Positions 45,291 through 55,893 of a stretch of 64,000 nt of DNA are shown piece after piece (positions within the stretch are counted from its first letter, which is position 1; every line of letters starts with the position of its first letter). The DNA is from Isoperla grammatica (lineage: Eukaryota; Arthropoda; Insecta; Plecoptera; Perlodidae), in NCBI GenBank assembly GCA_945910005.1, contig OX246744.1:46724623-46788622 (forward strand). The letters are read 5' to 3'. The position numbers were made by a program, and so were the translations under genes. The notes beneath the pieces were generated by a model. The model was not told the origin of the DNA and made no database searches. It saw nothing but the letters and a program-made list of their open reading frames with translations.

Positions 45291-45805
45291 TCTTCGCCAT
45301 GATGGCTATCGTGATTACACGTTAGAACCAGGGCAACAAAAACTGGTCTATTTCCAACTAGGAATCGTCAGGAGGCGAGCAGCTATGCCACAATGCATGG
45401 CAAACAATAACGCCAACAGTGCAGGCGTCGAACCTAACCACAACAGTAAGGAAATGCAACAACTACAGTTGAATCAGCGTTGAGAAACATAGTGGATGAA
45501 TGGAGCCTCGATCTGTTGTTCTCACGGCTCATGCTCTTTCCACCCCACTCAGATGTCATCCAGAAAACATTGACCCTCACCATTGTAAAATTTCAGTGCT
45601 CTGACCGCACTTCGACTGCCGTAGGTGAATGTTTTCGAGATTTCTGTAAACCTTCTTTTTATGACCGCTTTTAGCGGGTACAATAGGGTCCGACTGCATT
45701 CATCCACTGTGGTTCTCAAGGCTGATTGAACTTTAGAGCAGACCCATTTTATAGATTAAACCACAAAAATGTTAGTCTTATATCCCTACGAAATTTCAAA
45801 GCTAA
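45291..45805. other. No recognisable gene
   Basis: Intronic. An imperfect mirror AATCAGCGTTGAGAAACATAG / GTGGTTCTCAAGGCTGATT at 45473-45727 suggests a decayed MITE of about 255 bp. Confidence 0.5.
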
Positions 45806-45974
45806 ATAAACTCGTCCCAAGCCCACACAGATGCTTTCGTCACAGGCGAGGCCCCACTCGTAGCCAATCAGCGATCGTTATCTGCGCGGGTTTGTCTCGG
45901 GCGGTTCGCTGGTTGGCTACGAGTGCCTCGCCTGTGACCAAAGCATCTGTAAGGTAGTCTTGGGGCGAGTTTAG
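45806..45974. mobile_element. MITE family M1 copy 4
   Basis: TAAACTCGTCCCAAGCCCAC, AGATGCTTTCGTCACAGGCG mirrored by CCTCGCCTGTGACCAAAGCA and TCTTGGGGCGAGTTTA. Best-defined ends of the family. Confidence 0.9.
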
Positions 45975-46114
45975 CACAAATATGTGTGGCGGTGTTCTAG
46001 CTAGAGGGTTAATTTGGGGTAAGTTACTCGAGTTAATTTGATCTTGGTTAATAAGTAGGCGTGACTTCTAGACAGGTTAGGTAACTGACGAAACATGACT
46101 TAACAGTAATAATA

Positions 46115-46387
46115 ATAATAATAATTTTTCGTAGGAAAGGAATACCCGTTATAGGGTGCACACCAGCTTCACCTGATGTGCCCCTCTTCAGGTGACTAAT
46201 TAGGGTGTTAGGATATCTGGGGAGGAATGCCCGAGGGCTGTAAGTAGGACTCAATCCCAGCATTCGCCTTTACGACTGAGGAAAACCACGGAAAAACCTT
46301 CAGTCAAGATGCCGGTGGCCGGAATCGAACAGGCGACCTCCCGAATTAGAGTCTCGCGTCTCACCGCTGAGCCACCTCTATCGGTGA
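46115..46387 (-). mobile_element. SINE-B copy, full length
   Basis: AATAATAAT tail then TTTTTCGTAGGAAAGG, CCGTTATAGGGTGCACACC, GATATCTGGGGAGGAATG, GAGGAAAACCACGG, and head: B box mirrored GGAATCGAACA, A box mirrored CCGCTGAGCCACC, ending ATCGG. It ends about 37 bp from the upstream SAM-gene exon. Confidence 0.88.
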
Positions 46388-46423
46388 CAATGTAGAGGAG
46401 GTAGAAGTAAGTTGTATACTTAC

Positions 46424-46805
46424 TCGTTAGGATTAGTGTTGTTATATTTGGCCGCCAGACTTCGCATCATGTCGCTATAGTTCCTGTTCATCAAGCCGGG
46501 ACTCGAGCCCGGACTCTGGGCGGGCGGTGTGTCCGGGTAGGAGCTCCTCTGTCCCGGAGAAGTGTCCGGGTAGTGCCCGGAAGAGGGGGTGGCGCTCCGG
46601 GAGGACGACGAGTTATTGTCCGGCTGAGCCGTCGAGGTCGGACTGAGTCTCTCGTTCTTGACGGAGCTGCTGTTGTTGTTGTTTTCCGCCGCTTGGGGCA
46701 TGGCGGTCGCGGGGCGCCGCTTCGCGCGCGATCTTGCGGAGGATACTTGGACTACCGGTGAATCCGATTCCCCTCCGCCCCCTCCGTCTGTCCCCACTCC
46801 TTCAC
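46424..46805 (-). CDS. Upstream internal exon of the same SAM/PLDLS nuclear protein gene
   Basis: This 382-bp exon lies between a TTGTTGCAG acceptor and a CGA|GTAAGT donor on the minus strand. It carries 2 + 378 + 2 bases, i.e. 126 whole codons; the trailing GA joins the C of exon 40897-41614 to give a GAC codon, so the phases fit exactly. The peptide is low-complexity and disordered: a basic cluster SRAKRRPA near residue 25, Asn/Ser runs, and repeated YPDT(S/P)P-type proline-directed sites. It ends in the less biased segment MNRNYSDMMRSLAAKYNN, which probably forms a short helix and continues into DYFSAGRNG in the next exon. The composition suits a nuclear regulatory protein. The exon that supplies the first base of the opening split codon was not recognised upstream, so the gene start is outside the window or in an unrecognised short exon. 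Confidence 0.72.
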
Positions 46806-47542
46806 CTGCAACAAGCATAGACAGAACGTTAGATTCACTGGGAAACAGATGTTTTCAAGGCAAGACACAATCATACGTCACATCTGTGCGCATAGCGGCC
46901 ATCTTTGCGACTAAACTTTGACGTTGCCACGGAGATACAATCGAAGCCTTTTGTGGTAGAACACAGAAAACCTAAGTTATAAAAAATTCACTCTTATTAC
47001 TTTACCCGCTTATTTACTTTTTTAAATTCTAACTTATGATTTTAGTAAATTTCAATAATATCCCCCAATGCTCTAGGATAACTTTGCACCATTGTGTCGC
47101 AATCATGGCCGCTGTGACGTCACGTGGGGTGGGAACTGAAAGCTAGGTATATGGATGGAAAATGTAATAAAACTAATTTAAAACATAAATTGTAAAAAAA
47201 AACATTGCGTTTCGATGGAAGGAAGGTTGTCTGATTTATTAAGCAATAATTAAAATGTTGGCTGTGGCCACAATCTCAGCTGTAACGCTTCACATGAGCG
47301 TAAACGCCACTGCGATCCACGACGTTCCGCCACTGGTCTCAATGCACAGCAATGATTCTAGTAGTACCAAGTAGATAATTACATCTAATCATCTAAATGC
47401 ATCGTTACAACTTGTTTTGTAATTAAAAAGTCTTGCACTGTTATTTATGGAGTGAAATTAGTATTAGACGCATTGTAGTTCGTACGTTGTGTAAGCTGTG
47501 CATTGGGCGCGTTCGGAAACATTCTGAGGCGGTACAGAGCGC
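46806..47542. other. No recognisable feature
   Basis: Upstream intron of the SAM gene. GTGACGTCAC at about 47115; nothing else. Confidence 0.5.
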
Positions 47543-47820
47543 GTTCGGAACTTCCAATGCGTAAGGTCCCGGGTTCAAATCCCGGTTCAGACAAGTTTTT
47601 TAACTTCTTTTAAGAATTCAGTTCAATTACTTCTTGTCTTAGGAATAAGTAAACGGTGACTTTGGAGCCGTCCTAGCAACAAAGCACTCAATAAATTCAA
47701 AGTTGTTCTGAATCGGCCTTGTTGATTCTGACATTTGTCCGCAGGTGTTCGCACTGTCCAATCACTGATTCATGAGTTTCGTATTTGAAATATCGATCTT
47801 TGATTGGTTATCGCTCACTC
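47543..47820 (+). mobile_element. SINE-A copy, 3'-truncated
   Basis: B box GGTTCAAATCCCGG and body, ending abruptly at GGTTATCGCTCACTCG without the tail. 3' loss is unusual for a SINE and suggests a later deletion or insertion. Confidence 0.85.
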
Positions 47821-48110
47821 GAAAATTCGTAATGTCACACAAAGTATCGATTTGTAAGAGAACCTGAGTATATTCACTTAACGTGATTCCTTCTAAATAA
47901 TCACAATTACATCTTCTTTCAGCGTATATAAACATATTAGAGTGGCATACCACAGATTTTGAGATAATTACGTAAGTTTCTAGAAATTTGAGGTGGCCAG
48001 CTCGACGCTCGTAAAATGACCCAATGGCCGGGGTGTTGCTCATAATAGAGTTTACTGTAGCTAGCTGCTTTGTGGGAGGACCCCCTGTCCTCCCAGCAAC
48101 CCCCCCCCCC
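47821..48110. other. No recognisable feature
   Basis: AT-rich, then a poly-C run at 48099-48112. Confidence 0.5.
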
Positions 48111-48508
48111 CCCTGGTCCAGGGGTTAGCATGCCTGCTTCCAATGCAGAAGATCCCGGGTTCAAACCCCGCTTCAGGCAGAAGTTTTTTAACTTAACTTC
48201 ATGGCTTGGGAATAAGTAAACGGTGACGTTAGAGCCGTCCTAGCAACGAAGCACTCAATAAATTCAAAGTTGTTCTGAATCGGCCTTGTTGATTCTGGCA
48301 TTCGTCCGCAGGTGTTTGCACTGTCCAATCACTGATTCATATGTTTCGTATTTGTAATGTCGATCTTTGACTGGTTATCGCTCACTCGTCGATGGTGTTC
48401 GGAGCCTACAGGGTTGGTTTAGTCGCTTTAAATTAAAGTCATCCACTGAAAATCAGTTTGGTTACTGAGTGGGTAGACTCTAAATATGAATTTATTTATT
48501 TTATTTAA
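48111..48508 (+). mobile_element. SINE-A copy with complete tRNA-like head
   Basis: A box TGGTCCAGGGG, TTAGCATGCCTGCTTCC, anticodon-like loop TTCCAAT, B box GGTTCAAACCC, body, and an ATTTATTTATTTT tail. A poly-C run precedes it. Confidence 0.93.
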
Positions 48509-48699
48509 GATTCTCCTCGGTGACCCAAGTTCTGAGGTGACCTTGCATGGAACCCAGGTGATACAGATCTGACTCAACAGGTCGCGAACTAGCGCAATGC
48601 AACAAGTGATGCGCCTCGCTGAGTGGTTGGGTGGCCAACATAACAGCTGATTGGGTGAACGCCCTGGCCTATCTGAGAGTGTGCGGGTCACTGGTGGCT

Positions 48700-48742
48700 A
48701 CGGCCGTCACGCACACGCACACACGCACACGCACACGCACGG
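48700..48742. repeat. (CACACG)n microsatellite
   Basis: ACGCACACGCACACACGCAC. Confidence 0.9.
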
Positions 48743-48764
48743 TTGGGGGTCTATTGGGTCTATT

Positions 48765-48822
48765 CCTGCTTCCAATGTAGAGGTTCAGAGTTCGATTCTC
48801 GGCTCGGAATGTTTTTTTTGTT
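48765..48822 (+). mobile_element. tRNA-like head fragment
   Basis: CCTGCTTCCAATGTAGAGG, GTTCGATTCTCGGC, then a T run; SINE-A-like head without body. Confidence 0.6.
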
Positions 48823-49113
48823 TAAATAAAATAAATAAAAATAAATTCACATTACGAGTCTACCCACTCAGTAACTAAACTGATTTTCAGTGGGGGACTT
48901 TAATTTAAAGCGACTAAACCAACCCTGTAGGCTTCGAACACCATCGACGAGTGAGCGATAACCAATCAAAGATCGATATTTCAAATACGAAACATATGAA
49001 TCAGTGATTGGACAGTGCGAACACCTGAGGACAAATGCCAGAATCAACAAGGCCGATTCAGAACAACTTTGAATTTATTGAGTGCTTCGTTGCTAGGACA
49101 GCTCCAAAGTCAC
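48823..49113 (-). mobile_element. SINE-A copy, head-truncated
   Basis: AAATAAAAATAAATTCACAT to CTAGGACAGCTCCAAAGTC. Confidence 0.9.
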
Positions 49114-49371
49114 TGTTACTTTGGAATATGATAATGTTATTCGTATATCTACCTTTAGATCCTTATCTACTGCCCATTTCCTGTGCGATAATTTAAAGAA
49201 ATCAACAGATTTCTGGCGGTCTTTCACACATTTGTAAATTATATCTTCCGCTGAGTCGAGTGCACAGGCCTCGTAAGCCACGCCCACCGTTCCAGGTAAC
49301 CAACGGAAGGTTTTGAATTATCCTTACTGAGTGAGGCTAGACTGTAAATATCTATTTATTACATTATTTAT

Positions 49372-49427
49372 TTGCGTATTCAATTATATATTTATTTATT
49401 TATTTATTTATTTTTCTATTTTTCTAT

Positions 49428-49466
<39 letters not shown>

Positions 49467-49509
49467 TTTCTTTACTTATTTACTTAGGCCCTACTTACTT
49501 TCTTGCTTG

Positions 49510-49577
<68 letters not shown>

Positions 49578-49637
49578 TTCAATTATTTATTTATTTATTT
49601 ATTTGTTTCTTTCTTTATTTATTTATTTATTTATTTA
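49372..49637. repeat. (TTTA)n-(CTTA)n-(TTTA)n microsatellite
   Basis: ATTT block, then about 75 bp of ACTT, then ATTT again; the same architecture as 34312-34512 with a different inner motif. Confidence 0.97.
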
Positions 49638-50121
49638 CGCACCCGAAAAGGATCCTACGTAATTTTTTAAATTATCTTTGGGGATATCAATAAAAAATAA
49701 ATAAGAATAATGCACAAAAAGCTCCCCGTAGATCGATGTGTCAATGTCAATGTAATGTCAATGTAGGGGGGCAGCCTGCGACCTGCCCCGAGCGGAGGTG
49801 GAAGCCCCCCCCCCCCCCCCGCAACGACTGCGCCGTGAACCGTAGCGCGCGTGCGCGGCCAGACTCGTTGCTGTTCTTCACACCGGCTGATCATCGCCGG
49901 CAATTAATGTAATGTGCTGTGCGCACGCGCCATAACATCAACTAGTTACCGGGGTATCACTGCGCTCTGTGTGTTCGCGAGGGGGGGAGGCTCAATTAAA
50001 ACAGCGCACAATCTGAGCTTTAATAATGAACTTGATTCTATTGTATTTATTGTATTTTACCCGCCCGGAGCGGGAAGGCCAATGTGGGGCACAAAACAGA
50101 GGGCCTGTAGCCATGTATACT
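49638..50121. other. No supported gene
   Basis: Poly-C at 49806-49820 and a GTCAATGTAATGTCAATGTA duplication near 49741. Confidence 0.45.
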
Positions 50122-50435
50122 GGCGACGCCGTAAGAAGCGAGGTGTCGCCTTAAATTCTGAGAAGAGACGGTCGCTCCACACGGTCTATTTCAACGGTAT
50201 TCAACTCGAGATTTCCCGATACCTGTATTGTTATTGTCCACTGTATTGACTGCGCCTACCGTGAATGAAATGCGACCCCACCACGTCTGACAACATCCGG
50301 CCGATATTATCACTACAATACCTGAGGCAAGAGAACGGGATGCAACTAGATTTAGGTTGGTAGTTGTCACACGCGTCACTTCACTATTACATAATCCGTG
50401 ACGACAACACCTTGCAAGTTAACGCGACGCGACTA
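50122..50435 (+). mobile_element. R3 repeat, near full length
   Basis: TATACTGGCGACGCCGTAAG to GTTAACGCGACGCGACTATA; all internal landmarks are present. Confidence 0.88.
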
Positions 50436-50485
50436 TACGAGCGTGGATTTACGCTAAGTTCCCATGCCTGAGTTCTTCCAACGCA

Positions 50486-51652
50486 ATCAGTGTGTTTTCT
50501 TCGAGCCATGGCTGCAAGTGGTTGACTGTTACACTCATCAATGTATTTTCTTCGAGCCATGGCTGCAAGTGGTTGACTGTTACACTCATCAATGTATTTT
50601 CTTCTAACCATGGCAGCAAGTGGTTGACTTTTACACTCATCAATGTATTTTCTTCGAGCCATGGCAGCAAGTGGTTGACTTTTACACTCGTCAATGTATT
50701 TTCTTCGAGCCATGGCAGCAAGTGGTTGACTTCTACACTCATCAATGTATTTTCTTCGAGCCATGGCAGCAAGTGGTTGACTTTTACACTCATCAATGTA
50801 TTTTCTTCGAGCCATGGCAGCAAGTGGTTGACTTTTACACTCGTCAATGTATTTTCTTCGAGCCATGGCAACAAGTGGTTGACTTCTACACTCATCAATG
50901 TATTTTCTTCGAGCCATGGCAGCAAGTGGTTGACTTTTACACTCATCAATGTATTTTCTTCGAGCCATGGCAGCAAGTGGTTGACTTTTACACTCGTCAA
51001 TGTATTTTCTTCGAGCCATGGCAGCAAGTGGTTGACTTTTACACTCATCAATGTATTTTCTTGGAGCCATGGCAGCAAGTGGTTGACTTTTACACTCATC
51101 AATGTATTTTCTTCGAGCCAGGGCAGCAAGTGGTTGACTTTTACACTCATCAATGTGTTTTCTTCGAGCCATGGCAGCAAGTGGTTGACTTTTACACTCA
51201 TCAATGTATTTTCTTCGAGCCATGGCAGCAAGTGGTTGACTTTTACACTCATCAATGTATTTTCTTGGAGCCATGGCAGCAAGTGGTTGACTTTTACACT
51301 CATCAGTGTATTTTCTTCGAGTCATGGCAGTAAGTGGTTGACTGTTACACTCATCAATGTATTTTCTTCGAGCCATAGTAGCAAGTGGCTGACTTTTACA
51401 CTCATCAATGTATTTTCTTCGAGCCATGGCAGCAAGTGGTTGACTTTTACACTCATCAATGTATTTTCTTCGAGCCATGGTAGCAAGTGGTTGACTCTTA
51501 CACTCATCAATGTGTTTTCTTGGAGTCATGGCAGCAAGTGGTTGACTTTTACACTCATCAATGTATTTTCTTCGAGTCATGGCAGCAAGTGGTTGACTTT
51601 TACACTCATCAGTGTATTTTCTTCGAGTCATGGCAGCAAGTGGTTGACTCCG
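50486..51652. repeat. 51-bp satellite, about 23 units, open in several frames on both strands
   Basis: Each 51-bp unit has CATCAATGTATTTTCTTCGA, GCCATGGCAGCAAGTGGTTG and ACTTTTACACT. Because 51 is 17 codons and the unit lacks stops, 400-residue frames exist on both strands (minus: a 17-residue repeat with MARRKYIDECKSQPLAA; plus: SSSHGSKWLTFTLINVF). Base changes look scattered over codon positions and no start, splice or flanking gene supports translation. Confidence 0.95.
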
Positions 51653-51797
51653 AGTGAACTTCGCACCTGTTACGCCATGCAGCCAGGCCAGACGCGATCA
51701 TATCAACGGTGCTAATTAGTGCAAGCGACCTCCACTGAGATCACGTGACCCGTGACGTCATGAGTGGCCGCAAACCTTCACGCATCGACCCGCTCGT

Positions 51798-52040
51798 CTG
51801 TCTGTCTTAGAGTCTGTCTGTCTGTCTGTCTTAGAGTCTGTCTGTCTGTCTGTCTGTCTATCTGTCTATCTCTGTGTCTGCCTGTCTGTCTGTCTGTGTG
51901 TCTGCCTGTCTGTCTGTCTGTGCCTATCTGTCTGTCTGCCTGTCTGTCTGTGCCTATCTGTCTATTTGTTTGTCTGTTTGTTTGTCTGTCTTTCGGTCTG
52001 TCTGTCTGTGGGTCTGTCTGTCTGTCTGTCTGGGTGTCGG
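51798..52040. repeat. (TCTG)n microsatellite
   Basis: GTCT/GTCTGTC repeats with CTAT and CTGC variants. Confidence 0.95.
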
Positions 52041-52547
52041 TCTAGGGTGACTCTGCCAGTCGTAAGAGCGTGCCCCTGTCCCCTTCCCCCCCACTGTTCC
52101 ATACACTATTATCCTCCTCCACCAAGAGTGTCGCACTTATGACGACCCCGGCGAGGCGTGACGTCAGAACATGTCCCAACTGTTTAGCACGTCGTAAAGC
52201 AACACGTAATGGTAATAAACGAAAGATTAAGTTTGTAGTCTCCAACTTCGCCGTATCCCAACCAAGAGTAAATAAGTTTCTGCCACATGAATATAAACGT
52301 CTTATCTTACGTTACGGCTAATTTTCATCGCGAATGGGCGAAAAGTCAGCCGAGAGTAGACCAATAATGTCAACTTGACTTCTCTATAGTTCCTATCATC
52401 TACTTTAAATACTTCTAAAAGAGATACTTTAGTCTGTGTATCGTTCGCAAATAAGCCCCCCCCCCCTCGCCGCCCCCCGAAAAAAACAACTCGGCTGTTA
52501 AACTTGATCCTCCAATGCCAACTCCCTGGCCTAATACAATAGGTGTA
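52041..52547. other. No supported gene
   Basis: A poly-C tract at 52456-52465; no other signal. Confidence 0.45.
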
Positions 52548-52725
52548 ATAAAATAAATAAATACATTTTCATTTAGAGTCTACCCACTCAGTAATTAAAC
52601 TGATTTGCAGTGGGGGACTTTAGTTTAAAGTGACTAAACCAACCCTGTAGGCTCCGAACACCATCGACGAGTGAGCGATAACCAATCAAAGATAAATATT
52701 TCATATACGAAACATATGAATCAGT
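52548..52725 (-). mobile_element. SINE-A copy, head-truncated
   Basis: AATAAAATAAATAAATACAT to GAAACATATGAATCAGT. Confidence 0.9.
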
Positions 52726-53790
52726 TAATAATAAATAATAATAATAAATAAGTTAGTATGAAGCTCTGCCTGTTGTAACAAGTGACAAACTCATGACCTA
52801 TGCTACGAGGATGACGTCATACTGAATAACCAAACTATGACCCAACACAGTTAAGTCTATGCACATCTAATGAGGCTACTCTATAGTGAAGTCTATACTC
52901 ACTTTTCAAAAATGCCACAAATATAAATTTAAAAAAAATATATAAAATAATTACGAATACAAAAACTAACAAGCATTAAGTAAATGAAACATATATTTAC
53001 AGTGATGCTTTGAAGGAATAACGTAGCTTTAATTTCTATTGTAAGCTTTACACAACCCAATGATAATTCATAATAACTTGTGAATAAATAAATATATTTA
53101 CGATACTTAGCGAGTGCATCGCGTGCTGGTGGTTTGTTTACCAGAACATCATTGCCTCGCGTTAACACTAATGCAATTATCCCCAGTTCATGCGCTCTAC
53201 ACACGTCGCATGCATAATGTAAATAATATACACTCACTCACGCTCCGGTGACTTGGGGTTCATATGTTAGACTTGCAATAAGAAACAGTGAAATAACAAG
53301 CAACTGGTTCACAACCGACGACTAGCAGCTTATTTCATAGGCTGGTTGGAATTCTGATTTTTAAAGCGAGCTCATCATTACATTTGCTTGAAATTAGTTG
53401 TGTTTCCATCTAAATTATGTGGTAATTGCTTCATGTTTAACATTTTATAGAATACGTTGCATAAATGGTAGAAGGTTGTTTAAACATTCATCGTGTAGAC
53501 CGAAGTAAGACGAATTCAGTGGTAGGTTCGATTTGTGCTCAATTGAATTAGATGGGTCTGGACGACGAGATATATTTGTGCGGGCCTCGAAACACAGAGG
53601 ATGCTCCATATGCAGCGAGTAGCGCGTAGTTTGGTCGACGTCACAACGCCTGGGGCGAAACACTTTTTCTTGGATTGCAAGAGCCCTGATACACTAGGCA
53701 ACTTGACACATGCACTTACCGTTACAGATTAGGCTTACAATTACACGTTTTAAACGAAATGTGAGGGTTTAGTGGGCCTTTAATTGTGTA
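52726..53790. other. No supported gene
   Basis: AT-rich. A minus-strand frame at 53445-53663 has mixed composition but no domain I recognise. Confidence 0.4.
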
Positions 53791-53793
53791 CTT

Positions 53794-54170
53794 AGGGTGT
53801 GTTCCAACTTGATTTTCGCCTGCTTACCACTAACCACTAACCACTACCTGCTACACATTAAATGCTCACAGCTTTGGGCACGCCACCTAGTATGCTAATA
53901 CAAAGTTTATTGTTATTAATCATCTAATGTAAATAAATACGATGATAATACTTCCACTCACTGGTTGAGTATTTTCCTAACCTAAAAGTATCAGCTGTGA
54001 TGGCTGGTATCAACCATCTTGGTTTAGTGGGTTAGTCGGTGTCGTAGTGTACACTTTCGGCCACTACCCACTAGCCAAATAAGGAGCATTGGTCGCCTGC
54101 TTGTGACGTCACTTCCTTCGATTAGTATAAGCTTAGTCCACTACGAAAAACGTCAAGTTGGAACACACCC
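53794..54170. mobile_element. PIF/Harbinger-like MITE with TTA duplication
   Basis: GGGTGTGTTCCAACTTGA at the left and TCAAGTTGGAACACACCC at the right are exact mirrors, extended by TTTTCG/CGAAAAACG. TTA flanks both ends (53791-53793 region and 54170-54172). A 3-bp TTA duplication with GGG-starting ends is typical of PIF/Harbinger. No transposase. Confidence 0.82.
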
Positions 54171-54953
54171 TTACTATCATTGACTATAACAGCAGCAAAA
54201 TATCCGATATCACTGTTTTTGTTTTGATTTCCGTAGTTGACCATCTAGTATGGCTCTTCTGCGTTCTGATTGGCTCGTCATAAGGTGCATCATGGGAAGT
54301 TGAAATAATAAATGGAATTGATTCATTTCTTATGACTATTTCAATCCACTGTGACGGATGTGAACCACAGCATTGTTATTGCATGTTCCAATTCGCTTAA
54401 ACCTTATTGCTATTTCACTAAACCAACTCTTATTTCAATTGTGAACCACGCTTTACAGCAAGCATGGCACCCACTCACTCCTTTGCGATAGCCTTCAATA
54501 CAATACAAGCAGCGGTGTAGAACTGGGGGGGGGGGGGGGGGATGGCAACCCCCCAATTAAAAAGTAGCCCCCTCTAATGAAGTGTCTATGACCACATCCT
54601 TTGAATAGAAAAATACTGTCTTTACTATTCTCCTCTACACAATGAAACAGCCACTTGTCATCTCAAATACGTGTACACGCACATTGAGCAATAGGCCCAT
54701 TTCGAAGGCTCAAAGCGCCACGACGCCTCTATGCGGCCCAAAGGGAGACCAAGTAGACATTGGGCCCATTACTTACTATCCAAGTTCTTCTAAATTACTT
54801 AAAAACGAGTTTTTTTTTTTTTTAATAGTGATGAAAATTAGATTTTTTAAATTTTTTCGAGAAACAATGCATTTTCATAACTGTTTGGAGAGCATAATTG
54901 ATGCCCGGCCGGCTGATCGAACCCGGTTTTGACCAATATCTCACTATTTAGAC
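54171..54953. other. No supported gene; transposon-end-like poly-G site
   Basis: AGCGGTGTAGAACTGG followed by 16 G and GATGGCAACCCCCC at 54511-54556 resembles a DNA-transposon terminus. Confidence 0.45.
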
Positions 54954-55280
54954 TAAATAAATAAATTCACATTTAGAGTCTACCCACTCAGTAACGAAGC
55001 TTATTTCCAGTGGGGGACTTAAATTTAAAGCGACTAAACCAACCCTGTAGGCTCCGAACACCATTGACGAGTGAGCGAGCGATAACCAATCAAAGATCGA
55101 TATTTCAAATATGAAACACACGAATCAGTGATTGGACAGTGCGAACACCCGCGGACAAATGTCATAATCAACAAGGCCGATTCAGAACAACTTTGAATTT
55201 ATTGAGTGCTTCGTTGCTATAGGACGGCTCCAAAGTCCCCGTTTACTTATTCCCAAGACAAGAAGTGATGGAACTGAAGT
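54954..55280 (-). mobile_element. SINE-A copy, mostly complete body
   Basis: AAATAAATAAATTCACATTT to TTATTCCCAAGACAAGAAGT; small duplications (GAGCGAGCG). The head is missing. Confidence 0.9.
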
Positions 55281-55571
55281 CTTACACTGTGCTGTGATGT
55301 TACACTTATAGTGAGCAATCATTACCGAACAGTTGGCGATCTAGAGCATGAACATGATTACAAGTGTTTAAAATATAAACGCGATTTGTCGTCCGTGCAA
55401 ATGTGTTCATTTAAATTCATGGTCTACGTCACGATCTCCGCATGCGTAACCGACATCCTAATAAGCGCTCCCATGTTAAACACTGCGTTGTGTTGCTACT
55501 GGATCTATGTGATGGTAGTAATATATAGGAGTAATATGTTGTAAAGTAATACATCCCAATAAGCTCTCTAC

Positions 55572-55893
55572 CTACGTGAAAAAACGCACAAAATTTTTAT
55601 TTTCAAATTATATCACAAGAATGGGCTTCGAAATCGAAAATCTGAATCAACAGCGCACTGTGGTGAATGCTTTAAGTCGTGACTTATATTATGATCAGTT
55701 TGTTTTTATAAATAATTAATTGTATTATAATTTTCGAATTATAATCAATATACTACGCTAATGGTTATAATATTTGATTCAGTCTGTAGGGCTTACCAAA
55801 GCACATTGCGCTGCTGATTTTGATTTTCGATTTCTTGTTGCAATCTTGAGATATAATTTAATAATGAACATTTTCTGTGGGTTTTGACGTAGA
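55572..55893. mobile_element. Inverted-repeat element M5, copy 2
   Basis: GCACAAAATTTTTATTTTCA, TTATATCACAAGAATGGGC, TCAACAGCGCACTGTG are mirrored by GCACATTGCGCTGCTGA, TTGAGATATAATTTAATAAT and GAACATTTTCTGTGG, with arms of about 90 bp. Confidence 0.85.

Larger units (their letters stand above)
41615..46423 (-). other. Intron of the SAM/PLDLS gene
   Basis: This 4809-bp intron has GT at its 5' end (46423-46422) and AG at its 3' end (41616-41615), on the minus strand. Nearly all recognisable content is mobile DNA: an R3 element, a SINE-A copy, an 860-bp terminal-inverted-repeat element, two facing copies of a 135-bp MITE, another MITE and a SINE-B copy whose end lies about 40 bp from the upstream exon. 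Confidence 0.7.

Noticed and set aside
48111..48185. Functional tRNA gene
   Set aside because: The head runs directly into the SINE-A body, lacks an acceptor-stem match, and is one of many copies.
50387..51715. Long open frames (up to about 414 codons) on both strands as a repetitive protein gene
   Set aside because: The 51-bp unit has no stop in several frames, so all are open together; no promoter, splice sites or codon-position bias was seen.
53445..53701. Retrotransposon reverse-transcriptase fragment
   Set aside because: Overlapping frames and ordinary composition, but no RT motif such as YxDD.
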